A DNA stretch of 64,000 bases from Nansenia antarctica (lineage: Eukaryota; Chordata; Actinopteri; Argentiniformes; Microstomatidae): NCBI GenBank assembly GCA_963989245.1, contig OZ022347.1:42342303-42406302 (forward strand), given 5' to 3'. The notes beneath the pieces are model-generated. The model searched no databases and was not told where the DNA came from. It saw nothing but the letters and a program-made list of their open reading frames with translations. Made by a program: the position numbers and the translations under genes. This document shows positions 31,171 to 41,246 of this stretch, one piece after another; position 1 is the first letter of the stretch, and every line of letters starts with the position of its first letter.

Positions 31171-32249
31171 TGTTATGAAGGCCCACAATTTAGAGCCAGT
31201 TAGTTTCCCCGAATCAGCCCTATTTTGCCCCTGTTATTTCCTTTATTATTTTCCATACTATTCATGTACGTTTTCATGAATAGTGTATGTATTGTTATTG
31301 TAATTGTATAAGTTCTGTCTTAGATTTGTTTAGTATTGTGCAAGCGCCAGATTAGTGGGCGTGGTTTTGAGTGGCGTACGTGACCGGATGTATGATTGGC
31401 GTACGTGACCGGATGTATGTTCGGTTGGTATATATAGCGACGGAAGTGGTCTGTGCGTCAGAGTGACGAGAAGAAGAAGAAGCTTCGCGGGAACGTGCTC
31501 CAAACCAATGTGACAGCTCTGTGTGAACTTTCTAGCTAGCCAGCCAGGTTCAGGAAGTTTGCTCAATAAAGTCGCTCTTTATCCTGAATGTCCAGGGAAC
31601 TGTGAGCCGTACGGAGTTTTAGTGAGTTAACAGCGCTAGCCCAGTTTAGCTGTGTCACCGTTAGCCAGCCTTGCTAGCCGCCGGCTGCTAACGTTGGCGC
31701 ATAGCGAGACCCAAGCTGGACAGAGCCGTCGCCTCCACGAGGTGGATTGCGACCGACCGCTGACACCACCGGAGCTGACCGTGGACCACCGGACCTGAAC
31801 CATTCACACCTCGTCGTTGACTACGAAGAAGCCCCTTTCCCTTCGAGTTGCAACGTCACTCCCCCCCCTTTGTCTGCTGCCTTCCTCGAAGCACATGCGA
31901 GCTCCAACCAGGCCTCAACGCGCTCATTTCAGTCCGGGACTCTAACCCTTTTTCAGGCCAGGTACTGTGTGTGAGTGAGTGATTGAGTGTGTGTGTGGCC
32001 GGCGGGGAGGGAGTATATATGGGGATGTATATATCATTTGTATAAATAAATGTGTTTGTTCATAGTTGATACATTGCTGTGTGTTTAGTCGTCTGTTAGC
32101 TAATGCTTATGCTAATGCTAGTAATGCTAGTCTAAAGGGTTGCTGGCGCCCCCTGCCTCTATCCTCCTACACTGCCGATTTAGCTCAGAGTTAGTTAGAT
32201 AACCAGCCCTTCCTAAATTCTACAGTCCTTTAGCTACTCCCTGGTTACA
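31171..32249 (+). repeat. BEL 3' LTR
   Basis: 1079 bp. It matches the 5' LTR except for a 25-bp tandem duplication at about 31391-31416 (ATTGGCGTACGTGACCGGAT plus GTATG), one GAA fewer in the (GAA)n, one C fewer in the C-run and T for A near 32107. Confidence 0.95.
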
Positions 32250-32254
32250 CGATA

Positions 32255-32494
32255 TTAAGACGATGCAAAGGCGTTAAGTTGTAATTTGCTCTTGAGTTAT
32301 CTGGCAGAGTTTTGTGTCAAATATCAGTCCATCTCTGGCGTTGAGCAGTGAGACTATCTTTCCTCACTCCCTTCCCCTTTACTAACCACCCCCCCCCCCC
32401 CTCCCTACACACATCCACCTACACCTCCCACCCCCTTCTCTCCTCCTCTCACCTGCTTCTCTGCTCCTCCCACCCCCTTCTCTCCTCCTCTCAC
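32255..32494. other. No gene seen
   Basis: Right flank of the BEL insertion. It includes a C-run at about 32390 and the pyrimidine-rich approach to the minisatellite. Confidence 0.5.
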
Positions 32495-33880
32495 CAGCCC
32501 TGAAGGCATGCATTCACCTGCTCCTCTCCTCCTCTCACCAGCCCTGAAGACATGCATTCACCTGCTCCTCTGCTCCCTCACCCAGCCCTGAAGACATGCA
32601 TTCACCTGCTCTTCTGCTCCTCTCACCAGCCCTGAAGACATGCATTCACCTGCTCCTCTCCTCCCTCACCCAGCCCTGAAGACATGCATTCACCTGCTCC
32701 TCTCCTCCCTCACTCAGCCCTGAAGACATGCATTCACCTGCTCCTCTCCTCCCTCACTCAGCCCTGAAGACATGCATTCACCTGCTCCTCTCCTCCCTCA
32801 CTCAGCCCTGAAGACATGCATTCACCTGCTCCTCGCCTCCCTCACAAGCCCTGAAGACATGCATTCACCTGCTCCTCTGCTCCCTCACCCAGCCCTGAAG
32901 ACATGCATTCACCTGCTCCTCTCCTCCTCTCACTCAGCCCTGAAGACATGCATTCACCTGCTCCTCTCCTCCTCTCACCAGCCCTGAAGACATGCATTCA
33001 CCTGCTCCTCTCCTCCCTCACCCAGCCCTGAAGACATGCATTCACCTGCTCCTCTCCTCCCTCACCCAGCCCTGAAGGCATGCATTCACCTGCTCCTCTC
33101 CTCCCTCACTCAGCCCTGAAGACATGCATTCACCTGCTCCTCTCCTCCTCTCACCAGCCCTGAAGACATGCATTCACCTGCTCCTCTCCTCCCTCACCCA
33201 GCCCTGAAGACATGCATTCACCTGCTCCTCTCCTCCCTCACCCAGCCCTGAAGACATGCATTCACCTGCTCCTCTCCTCCTCTCACTCAGCCCTGAAGAC
33301 ATGCATTCACCTGCTCCTCTCCTCCTCTCACCAGCCCTGAAGACATGCATTCACCTGCTCCTCTCCTCCCTCACCCAGCCCTGAAGACATGCATTCACCT
33401 GCTCCTCTCCTCCCTCACCCAGCCCTGAAGACATGCATTCACCTGCTCCTCTCGTCCCTCACCCAGCCCTGAAGACATGCATTCACCTGCTCCTATGCTC
33501 CTCCCTCACCCAGCCCTGAAGACATGCATTCACCTGCTCCTCTCCTCCCTCACTCAGCCCTGAAGACATGCATTCACCTGCTCCTCTCCTCCCTCACCCA
33601 GCCCTGAAGGCATGCATTCACCTGCTCCTCTCCTCCCTCACCAGCCCTGAAGACATGCATTCACCTGCTCCTCTCCTCCCTCACCCAGCCCTGAAGACAT
33701 GCATTCACCTGCTCCTCTCCTCCTCTCACCCAGCCCTGAAGACATGCATTCACCTGCTCCTCTCCTCCTCTCACCCAGCCCTGAAGACATGCATTCACCT
33801 GCTCCTCTCCTCCCTCACCCAGCCCTGAAGACATGCATTCACCTGCTCCTCTCCTCCCTCACCCAGCCCTGAAGGCATCC
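32495..33880. repeat. Minisatellite, 45-50 bp unit, about 29 copies
   Basis: Units of CAGCCCTGAAGACATGCATT, then CACCTGCTCCTCTCCTCC and CTCACC(C) vary between CTCAC, CCTCAC and TCTCAC endings. Blocks of several units recur in the same order (for example around 32920-33060 and 33270-33410), so the array also grew by higher-order duplication. Open frames in it are repeat products. Confidence 0.95.
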
Positions 33881-33889
33881 AGCTGCTCC

Positions 33890-34015
33890 TCATTAGGAGC
33901 CACCCCTCCTAAATTTCGTTGTTTGGTACCTGTACTATAGCAATGACAATAAAGACCATTCATTCATTCATTCATTCATTCATTCATTCATTCATTCATT
34001 CATTCATTCATTCAG
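33890..34015 (+). mobile_element. LINE 3' tail with (ATTC)n
   Basis: AAATTTCGTTGTTTGGTACC, TGTACTATAGCAATGACAATAAAGACC and an (ATTC)n run of about 56 bp form the 3' end of a fish LINE. The same tail (without ATTC run) occurs at about 55725-55775 inside another element. Nothing else of the LINE remains. Confidence 0.6.
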
Positions 34016-34228
34016 TTTGGCACCATAACGACACCAGTGTTTATTAACAACAAAAAAGCAAAGGGTGGCTACTTTGAGGAATCTAAAATATAAGACATAT
34101 TTAGAGTTATTTCACACTTTTTTGTTAAGTACATAATTCCACATGTGTTCATTCATAGTTTTGATGCCTTCAGTGAGAATCTACAATGTAAATAGTCATG
34201 AAAATAAAGGAAACACATTGAATGAGAA

Positions 34229-34230
34229 GG

Positions 34231-34292
<62 letters not shown>

Positions 34293-34366
34293 TGTATGTA
34301 TGTATGTATGTATGTATGTATGTATGTATGTATGTATGTATGTATGTATGTATGTATCTATGTAGA
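34229..34366. repeat. (TATG)n microsatellite
   Basis: A nearly perfect tetranucleotide run of about 135 bp. Confidence 0.97.
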
Positions 34367-34653
34367 GCCTACAGATCTATTACAACTCTCTCATTCCTGT
34401 CTCCCCTCTGCAGTGCAATACATTACGGCAGTTCTAAAGTTTAAATTATTATAATACATTGTTTTATTCTCACTTGAGTGTTGTCCGCCAGCGAAATTAT
34501 GGTAACGTTATCGTCGGTTTCCGCCATGTTTACATTGTTGTCATGGTAACCTCATCCTCGGTGTCATGTCACCTCGCCATGTTTACCGTTTCTGACCGTT
34601 GGTAATTAGCTGATATCAGAGCGCTATGACGTCAAAACCAGAGATTTACAATG

Positions 34654-34793
34654 GACTGCGTTCGTAAACTCGCTCTGGAATCTGATCAGCACTCATGGAA
34701 TGCCTCTTGTCCAATCAAATTACTTGGTCCCTTTATGATGTTGAACCCAGTGTGCGCTCCGGCGCTCTCAGAGTGAATTTCCGAACGCAGCCA
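34654..34793. repeat. Segment shared with 47208-47346
   Basis: About 140 bp matching 47208-47346 at roughly 75-80% by eye. The best blocks are GTCCAATCAAA, GGTCCCTTTATGA and CCCAGTGTGCGCT. Here it lies upstream of the decayed Buster transposase, before a splice-donor-like GAGGTAAGAC repeat (34838-34862). There it lies inside a hAT element. Confidence 0.6.
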
Positions 34794-34862
34794 GAGTGAA
34801 CTTGTGAGGAGAGAAGAGCGACTATCTGAGGTAAGACAGTTTGACTATCTGAGGTAAGACAG

Positions 34863-35283
34863 TTTGATAAAGTAGCGAACTAATGAGACAAGACTCGACA
34901 TATAATGTTACGCATTGATCGTATATCACTACAACGTTGACTTAGCTGACCCAGTTACGAGCCTAGGGAGTATTATAGCCTAATGTTTGTAATATTAATG
35001 CTAACAAACGTAACGTTAGCTAGCTGACTAGCTGTCAAATCTCGTGTAGGCTAACACGTTAACACAGGTAGGATGAAAATTACTACTCAAGAAGCAACAA
35101 TATAGTTAGTTAGTTAGCAACTCACCAAACATTACTGTAAGCCAGTTATTGTTCAGTGAATCAGTTTATCATGTCATTGCTGTTCGCTGTCTCTACCCAG
35201 TTGATGTTTATGTGTCAATATTGATATTATATCATCAAAATGGCGCGAAAAAGCTAAAATGCAGACAGTACTCTATTGAGTAT
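34863..35283. other. No gene seen
   Basis: AT-rich DNA, possibly the first intron of the Buster-type element. No domain or repeat identified. Confidence 0.4.
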
Positions 35284-35291
35284 CTTAGCTA

Positions 35292-36097
35292 CAGTGTTGG
35301 GCACGTTACTTCAAAAAAGTAATTAGTTACTGAATTATTAGAACTGAATTGCTTCATTATCAGAGTAACTAGTTACTAGGGAAAGTAACTATTGCGTTAC
35401 TTTTTACCACGGTGCAGCGGGCTAAGTTAAGGTCAGTCAGCCAAATGTGACAAGGAAAAGCTTACCCACTGCCATAGAAGATAAATGTGATCTTCTTGTG
35501 AAGATAGATTTTTTCTGAGCAGGTTTCAGCAGGGAACTTTTCATATGTATTGCACTTCAACAGACCACAACTGGTAGACATTATTGTACTTCAAGTATTT
35601 TCTTCATTACAAAAGTTAACAGTTAAACAATATGAAGTGCTTTTAAAGTAGTACTGAAATAGTGCCTGTACTTCCACCGTGAAAACGCCACGTTCACCTC
35701 AGAACACTCGGGACTCGCCATTGCTGCGTGTGTCTCTCTGATAGTTTGAGTGTGTGTGTGGTGCTGTGCGCGCGTGTGGTTTGTGTGTAGAAACATCCGC
35801 ACAACACTGAACTATGGTTGGCTTACCATGACATTTTCTCTACCATAGCCAATCATGATCACTTGCGCGGTTGTCTCGCCCCTCCCCTCCCCCCTCACCA
35901 ACAAACAAACAAAAAACACCTTTGCAGCTGTGACTGAGGTCGGATGACAATGAGAAGCTTCACTAGTAACGCGCCGCATTGAATTACCGGTAACGGCGTT
36001 ATAACGATGGAAATAGTAATCAATTAGATGACCCGTTACTGAAAAAATAACGCCGTCAGTAACGCCGTTTATTTTAACGCCGTTATTCACATCACTG
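35292..36097. mobile_element. Non-autonomous hAT element (MITE), 806 bp
   Basis: The ends are CAGTGTTGGG (left) and TCACATCACTG (right; reverse complement CAGTGATGTG). An 8-bp TSD, CTTAGCTA, is present at 35284-35291 and 36098-36105. The subterminal parts carry AAGTAATTAGTTACT and repeated TAACGCCGTTA motifs typical of this fish hAT MITE type. No coding capacity. It is inserted just in front of the coding part of the Buster-like pseudogene. Confidence 0.85.
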
Positions 36098-36105
36098 CTT
36101 AGCTA

Positions 36106-38068
36106 TGGCTTCATACCGTCTCCTAACAATGACCAACTCCCAATGTGTTTACTGTGTGAACAAGTATTTTCCAATGAGGCAATTAAACCCTCACGTCTAA
36201 AGGAGCACCTTAACAAGATACACCCGGACAAGGCAGATAAGCAGCGTCCATTCTTCCAGGCCCTCAAAGAGAAACATGGTAGGAGCACCATCAGCAGTCT
36301 CTTCGCTAGGAAGACCACCCAGACTGACAGCGGGCTAATAGCATCCTATAATATCTCCCTGCTGATAGCCAAATGTGGGCAGCCGTTCACAATTGGAGAG
36401 AAGTTGGTACTAGTCCCTGCCATCAAAGAAGTAATATCTACTGTGAAGTCTGTGATGGAGCGTGATCCCACACAGGTGCTGAAATCCATCCCACTCAGCA
36501 ATGACACTGTAGCACGCAGGATAGATGAAATGGGCGCCGATACAGAGGAGCAGCTGTGTGCCATCCTGCGGGAAACTCCATTCAGCCTTTAGCTGGATGA
36601 GACAACCACTGCTGACAATAATGCTCTGTTGATGGCCTATGTCCGCTATAGTGCCTCCAACAGTCAGGAGATGGCTGAGGAAATTTTATTTTCCAAATAT
36701 CTGGAAACAGACACCAAGGGCCAGACCATTTTTAATGCACTGGATGCATATCTACAGGAGAAGTCAATCCCAATCAATAACATCCTTGCATGTGCTACTG
36801 ACGGTGCCCCGTCCATGGTTGGCAGGTACCGTGGCTTCACCGCTCTGCTGAAAGAGCAGGTCCCGCATGTCCTCACAGTCCACTGTGTCTTGCACCGCCA
36901 CAACCTGTGTCTTGCACCGCCACAAGTCCACCTCTCCATGAGTCTCTCAATGTTACAGTCAAGGCAATAAACAAAATAAAAGCCCACGCCCTGAATACCA
37001 GATTGTTCAGACAGCTGTGTCAGGAAAATGACGAGACCTTTGAGCGTCTTCTTCTCCACACTGAGGTCCGCTGGCTCTCAAAAGGAAACTGCCTTGCTCG
37101 CTTTTGTGAGCTGTTTGACAGCATCGTGGAGTTCCTGGAGGAGGTGGATGCAGCTCTTGGGGAACAGGTGTCATCCAGCCGCTGCGACATCATGTACCTC
37201 GCAGACTTCTTTGGAAAAATGAATGAAGTCACACTGAAGCTCCAAGGAAAAGGAGTTACTCTGGTCCAGAGCAAGGCGGTCATCCAGAGTCTCACCTCCA
37301 GGCTGGATCTATACAGGCAGAGCATAGGCAGGAGGCAGTTTGCTCATTTCCCGCTGTTGACCAAGGTAATCTAGCCTAGGCTACTAAATTATGATAATAA
37401 TAAATAATACATGTAATAAAATAGGCTACTCTATGCAAAACTATATTTGTGTTCCTGGTTAGTATAAATAACTTATGTTCTGTGTTCTTATGTATTATGA
37501 GTATAAACTTTAAGAAACATCAATTAGTTAACTAATTAGCAATAAAATAACCAGTTCAAAATCAGATAGTAACATTCTCCACAGATAACAATTTCCTGGT
37601 TATGCTCATTGCAGGTGTCTGAGGCTCTTACCGATGAGCGCCTCCTCATTTACCACCTGAGGATGGTGAATGCTGACTTGAAGATCCGCTTCAGGGATCT
37701 TTTGGACCTTGATGTTCCCATTCAGGCGGACGTGGCGGAATGCGAGCCAGCAATCTAGGAGCATCTCATCGACATCCAGAGTGACGATGAGGCCCAGGCT
37801 ATTTTCCGCACCTCTGGCTGGGGCAACATGTGGGTCAAGTACTCTCAGCGTTACCCGGGCTCTGTGGGAGAAAGTGAGGCTGCTTCTTCTGGCTTTCCCA
37901 ACCACATACCTGGTGGAGCAGGGATTCAGCCAGGTCCTCCACATGCAGTCCAAGTACCGCAATCGCTTGAACTTGACGGCCTCAGGTGCACTGCGACTGA
38001 AACTAACTTCTCTGCAACCCGCAGTGAAGAAACTGGCGGAGAACCACCAAGCGCAGGGCTCACACTAA
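36106..38068 (+). pseudogene. Buster-type hAT transposase pseudogene
   Basis: Translation starts in a BED-like finger (CLLC, then HLNKIH) and runs through a hAT transposase of the Buster/ZBED5/FAM200 kind: NISLLIAKCGQPFTIGE, TDGAPSMVGRYRGF, HTEVRWLSKGNCLARF. It ends in a dimerisation segment (YLVEQGFSQVLHMQSKYRNR). Lesions: in-frame TAG at 36590, an imperfect duplication with frame change at about 36895-36950, another TAG at about 37756, and a frameshift near 37855. An intron probably spans 37367-37614 (AAG/GTAATC to TTGCAG/GTG). Transposases of this class cut and paste hAT elements with 8-bp TSDs. This copy is dead. Confidence 0.8.
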
Positions 38069-38511
38069 TCCCCCCCCCCCCCATGCAATTTGGCGAAATG
38101 TCACACCAGCACACTTAAAAAATGAACAATGTTAGTTGTAATGTACAGTTTTGTAGCCTACTGTTTGTTCTGCACCAGACGTGTGCAATTGCTGCTGTTC
38201 CGTAGCGTCTGTCTGTATTCTGTTTGTATTCTCTTGTCTGAGTTTGTTTAACACTCATAAACATCATTTGTATTCACATTCACATGGCTTTTCTGCTCTC
38301 TGATGACTAATGATAATGATATTCCAACTGCCCAGTTAAATCCAATTTATTATTTGGCATTCAGTGACATGCTTTTTAAATGATATAACACAGAATATTA
38401 GTCAACATTAATATTCAGGGGAGAAAATAAGCCTACTTTTTTATGGGGGGCGGTAAGAGACCTGGATAATGGACAGGGGGGCGCTGGCCCAAAAAAGGTT
38501 GAGAACCACTG
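38069..38511 (+). mobile_element. 3' end of the Buster-like hAT with terminal inverted repeat
   Basis: The last bases GGGGGCGCTGGCCC, AAAAAAGGTTGAGAACCACTG are the inverse of the CAGTGGTTCTCAACC ends used by Buster/Charlie-like hATs. The matching left end was not found upstream, so TSD (possibly GTCTAGAA, 38512-38519) cannot be confirmed. Confidence 0.65.
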
Positions 38512-38579
38512 GTCTAGAAGGAACTCACCCGAGCTAAGTGGGCGGAGTTCCAGAACACAGCTCCGGAAGGGAGAAGGGT

Positions 38580-38640
38580 CCAGCTGCGGACATCAAATCT
38601 ATCACCCGGAAGCTTGATGGACCATATTTGGTTAACAGGA
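38580..38640 (+). repeat. Segment inverted at 44520-44580
   Basis: CCAGCTGCGGACATCAAATC, TATCACCCGGAAGCTTGATGG and ACCATATTTGGTT reappear as reverse complement around 44522-44578 with about four differences. In one frame the changes include a synonymous Lys codon, so the pair may be a shared coding exon (reading AADI, ITRKLDGPYLV). Directly after it, a 21-bp unit (GGTTAACAGGATATGACATG plus G) repeats three times to about 38692. Confidence 0.65.
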
Positions 38641-38812
38641 TATGACATGGGTTAATAGGATATGACATGGGTTAACAGGATATGACCTGGACTTCGAAAG
38701 GACATCGACTCATTTGTATGTTACAACTATCCATGTTAGTGGTGAAGGTATGTTTTGAAAAGAAATTGTCATGAATTCATTGTCTAACGCTATCTGTAAA
38801 CTACATCACCAG

Positions 38813-40835
38813 GCAGGAAACGCTTGCCTCAGGCTGATTCACCAAATGGCTACTATGAAGGTATGTTTTTTTCAAATCATTTATGCAAGAAATGTTTATA
38901 CTAAGGATAGTTGATTGTTGAAGTGCCTGGATGAAAAGGTAATGTTGTGGCTTATATGCCTTGTTGTGATTTTAATAGATAGCTGGAACTCAGCCATATG
39001 TTTTACGTACCATTTTCTAGCATTGACTAATTTTAGATGCACTTGAATTCTACAGGGAAAGGAGGTTTTCATTGCTGACCTTCATGTAACCGCAACGTGG
39101 GTCCAGCCCTACAACTGTGATCCCATGAGCCATTTCCCAGTAAGTCAAATGATTGAGCCGGTATTTGAATAAGATAAACAGCTATGTAGACAACATTGTA
39201 TCCAGCATTACAATTGGCATGCCCTTCATGGGACATCAGCACATTAGCTGTGTTGGTCCTAAATACCTTCTTTTTTTTTTTACTTGATTTCATCAAGGTA
39301 AATTAAATGGTTTCCTAACACTAAGCCAAAAAAAACACTACATGTATGAGAAAGGACTTCATCAAATTATCATGTAATTCATAATCATGCACACCCCAGT
39401 TAAGTGTTGGATAAAAATGATAAATGCAGTACATGGTTTTGAACAGGAACATGCTGATCAGAAGGATGCCCTTATCCTTCCACTGTGGGTTCCAGGCCAC
39501 TTTGTCCTGTGTGTAAGTGTACTATACCCATATATATATACAGAGCATAACTTTATATGCGACATATGACATCCACAGTAGTAGATTATAAAGACATACA
39601 ATGTAGTTGAGCATTTCTCAGCTTTAACCTTCATATGCCATTTGCTTGTGAGTTTGTGTCTATTGTATTACCCCCAAAGTGTCCTTTTTGCTTATTGTCC
39701 AGAATGCGTTATTCCCTGTAGGTAATGAGGCCACACCAGAAATACATTTTCTTTCTAGATTCACAGTATTTCAAAACTCCAAGGGGATTCCCCTCTGAAG
39801 CGTACAGAACACTATTAAGGTTGCCCCAAATATTTTTTGCTCTGGCAGTCACGTTCCCCTGACCTGCCTGGCGGTCTCCTGACCTGCCTATGATGACACA
39901 TTTCCAACACAACGAAAGAGAGACACAGAGAAATCCTCCTCATTGAACTTTTGCAAATAAGCATGATCGACCGACTTGCATGGTGTGAAGTGGTTCTGAA
40001 GCAGCAGTGGTACGAATGTTGTTCCTTTTTTCTCTCCTGTAGGAGGTGTGTACTTCTTTGTTTGACTTAGTTTTATTCTTGGTTGCCCAGGGGTGTTGCT
40101 GAGAAAATTGTTGCGGGATCCTGGACAGAGAAGACTGGTCTGGATTTGGAGGTATTGTTTGAATGTTACTATCATATTATAGCTATAGTCATAATTACCT
40201 ACTATTCTCTAACTGTAACTTTTCTTCGTACAGGGGCTTCCGAGGCAGACCAGTGGCAATGACTGTGGTGTCTTCATGATAATGGTGAGTTATGGTAATG
40301 CCACCAAGTGATATGGCACACTTGATTGTTCCTTAAAACCATCAAAAAATTTGTAAATGTATGTAACAATGACTGACCACCACTTAGACCTGACCAACAT
40401 TCTGTTTGTGCATTTGCAAATAAAAAGCTGTGCAATAAAAGGTATTAAGGAACATTCATGTGTGCAGACCTCTCATATCACTTTCCTATGGAGTTATCAG
40501 CCATGTACATTTCATTGAATATGTAGCCCCTCCAATGGTGACATTAGTGTAAATCATCTACATTTTACTATAACTGGTAAACTTGTGGCTTTAATCACTT
40601 CATGACACAGGCAACAGTCCACGCCATTGCAGCTGTAAACTGTGTTTCCAATGAGAAAGCCATGGAAATGTATACATGTGGACCACAGTATGACTTGAGG
40701 TAAGCTGGAAACATGAGGAGAGTGCTAATACAATTTCCATGACAGTTTGCAACCACTGATGAATGTGAGTTTCTTAAATTATTTATTAATCACTTCTTTA
40801 TAACATTTTGTCTCAACAGTGAGAAGCAGCTATAG
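38813..40835 (+). CDS. Spliced gene fragment ending in a Ulp1/SENP-like (C48) cysteine protease
   Basis: Seven exons with good splice sites: 38813-38860, 39056-39139, 39447-39512, 40091-40151, 40234-40284, 40611-40699, 40820-40835 (stop TAG). Exon 3 encodes LPLWVPGHFVLC, where the His fits the catalytic His of Ulp1 proteases. Exon 5 encodes LPRQTSGNDCGVFMIM, the Gln and Cys motif (QxxGNDCGVF). Exon 2 has KGKEVFIADLHVTATW. Phases agree between exons 1-2-3 and 4-5-6-7, but exon 3 to 4 is off by two, so one exon, probably with the catalytic Asp, is unseen between 39513 and 40090. An AATAAA lies at about 40989. Such proteases process SUMO or similar proteins; transposons (some KDZ/Zisupton and Mule-type) also carry them. 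The 5' exons are not identified. Host gene, pseudogene or transposon passenger is open. Confidence 0.5.
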
Positions 40836-41246
40836 CGCATCTCACAAGATGCGACTCAATGCGCTTCAATCAAGACATCATTGCTGTTTGCACTTTATCG
40901 CAAGTGCTCTTTCAACATTGTCTCTATGGTCTTTCAGCTTCCTTTTCTGTTCTTTGCTCAAATTTTCGACCATATAATGGTGAGATACAAATAAAACTTG
41001 AATTGATTTGATCCCTTGTACACTTTTTTTTGGCATTTGTGTTGCAACACACCTGTACATTCTGCACTCTACCCTGTTAGGCCCTTATTTTACTCTAGAC
41101 AGAAGGGTTGTAACACTTGTTATTAATTCCATTTGGTATACCTCATAAACTTTCTTGCATTTCTGGTGTTTGCATTTTACATATTCTAAATATATGCTAT
41201 CTACATGTTGCACTGGATGGGGCTAGTGCTGTTGACTCATCAGAAA

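Larger units (their letters stand above)
24123..32249 (+). mobile_element. BEL/Pao LTR retrotransposon, complete
   Basis: 8127 bp from LTR to LTR, with a 5-bp TSD CGATA at 24118-24122 and 32250-32254. It has a 1058-bp 5' LTR, a tRNA-Tyr primer site, a single Gag-Pol frame and a 1079-bp 3' LTR. The domain order protease, RT, RNase H, integrase in one frame, with a Gag of the DUF1759 type, is diagnostic of BEL/Pao. LTRs differ by a 25-bp duplication, a 3-bp unit, one C in a C-run and at least one base change, so the insertion is young. Confidence 0.95.

Noticed and set aside
32495..33880. Regular repeat array resembling a CRISPR
   Set aside because: Units are tandem minisatellite copies with no unique spacers, in a eukaryotic genome.
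36907..37374. Independent 155-residue gene
   Set aside because: It is the middle of the decayed Buster transposase in a shifted frame.
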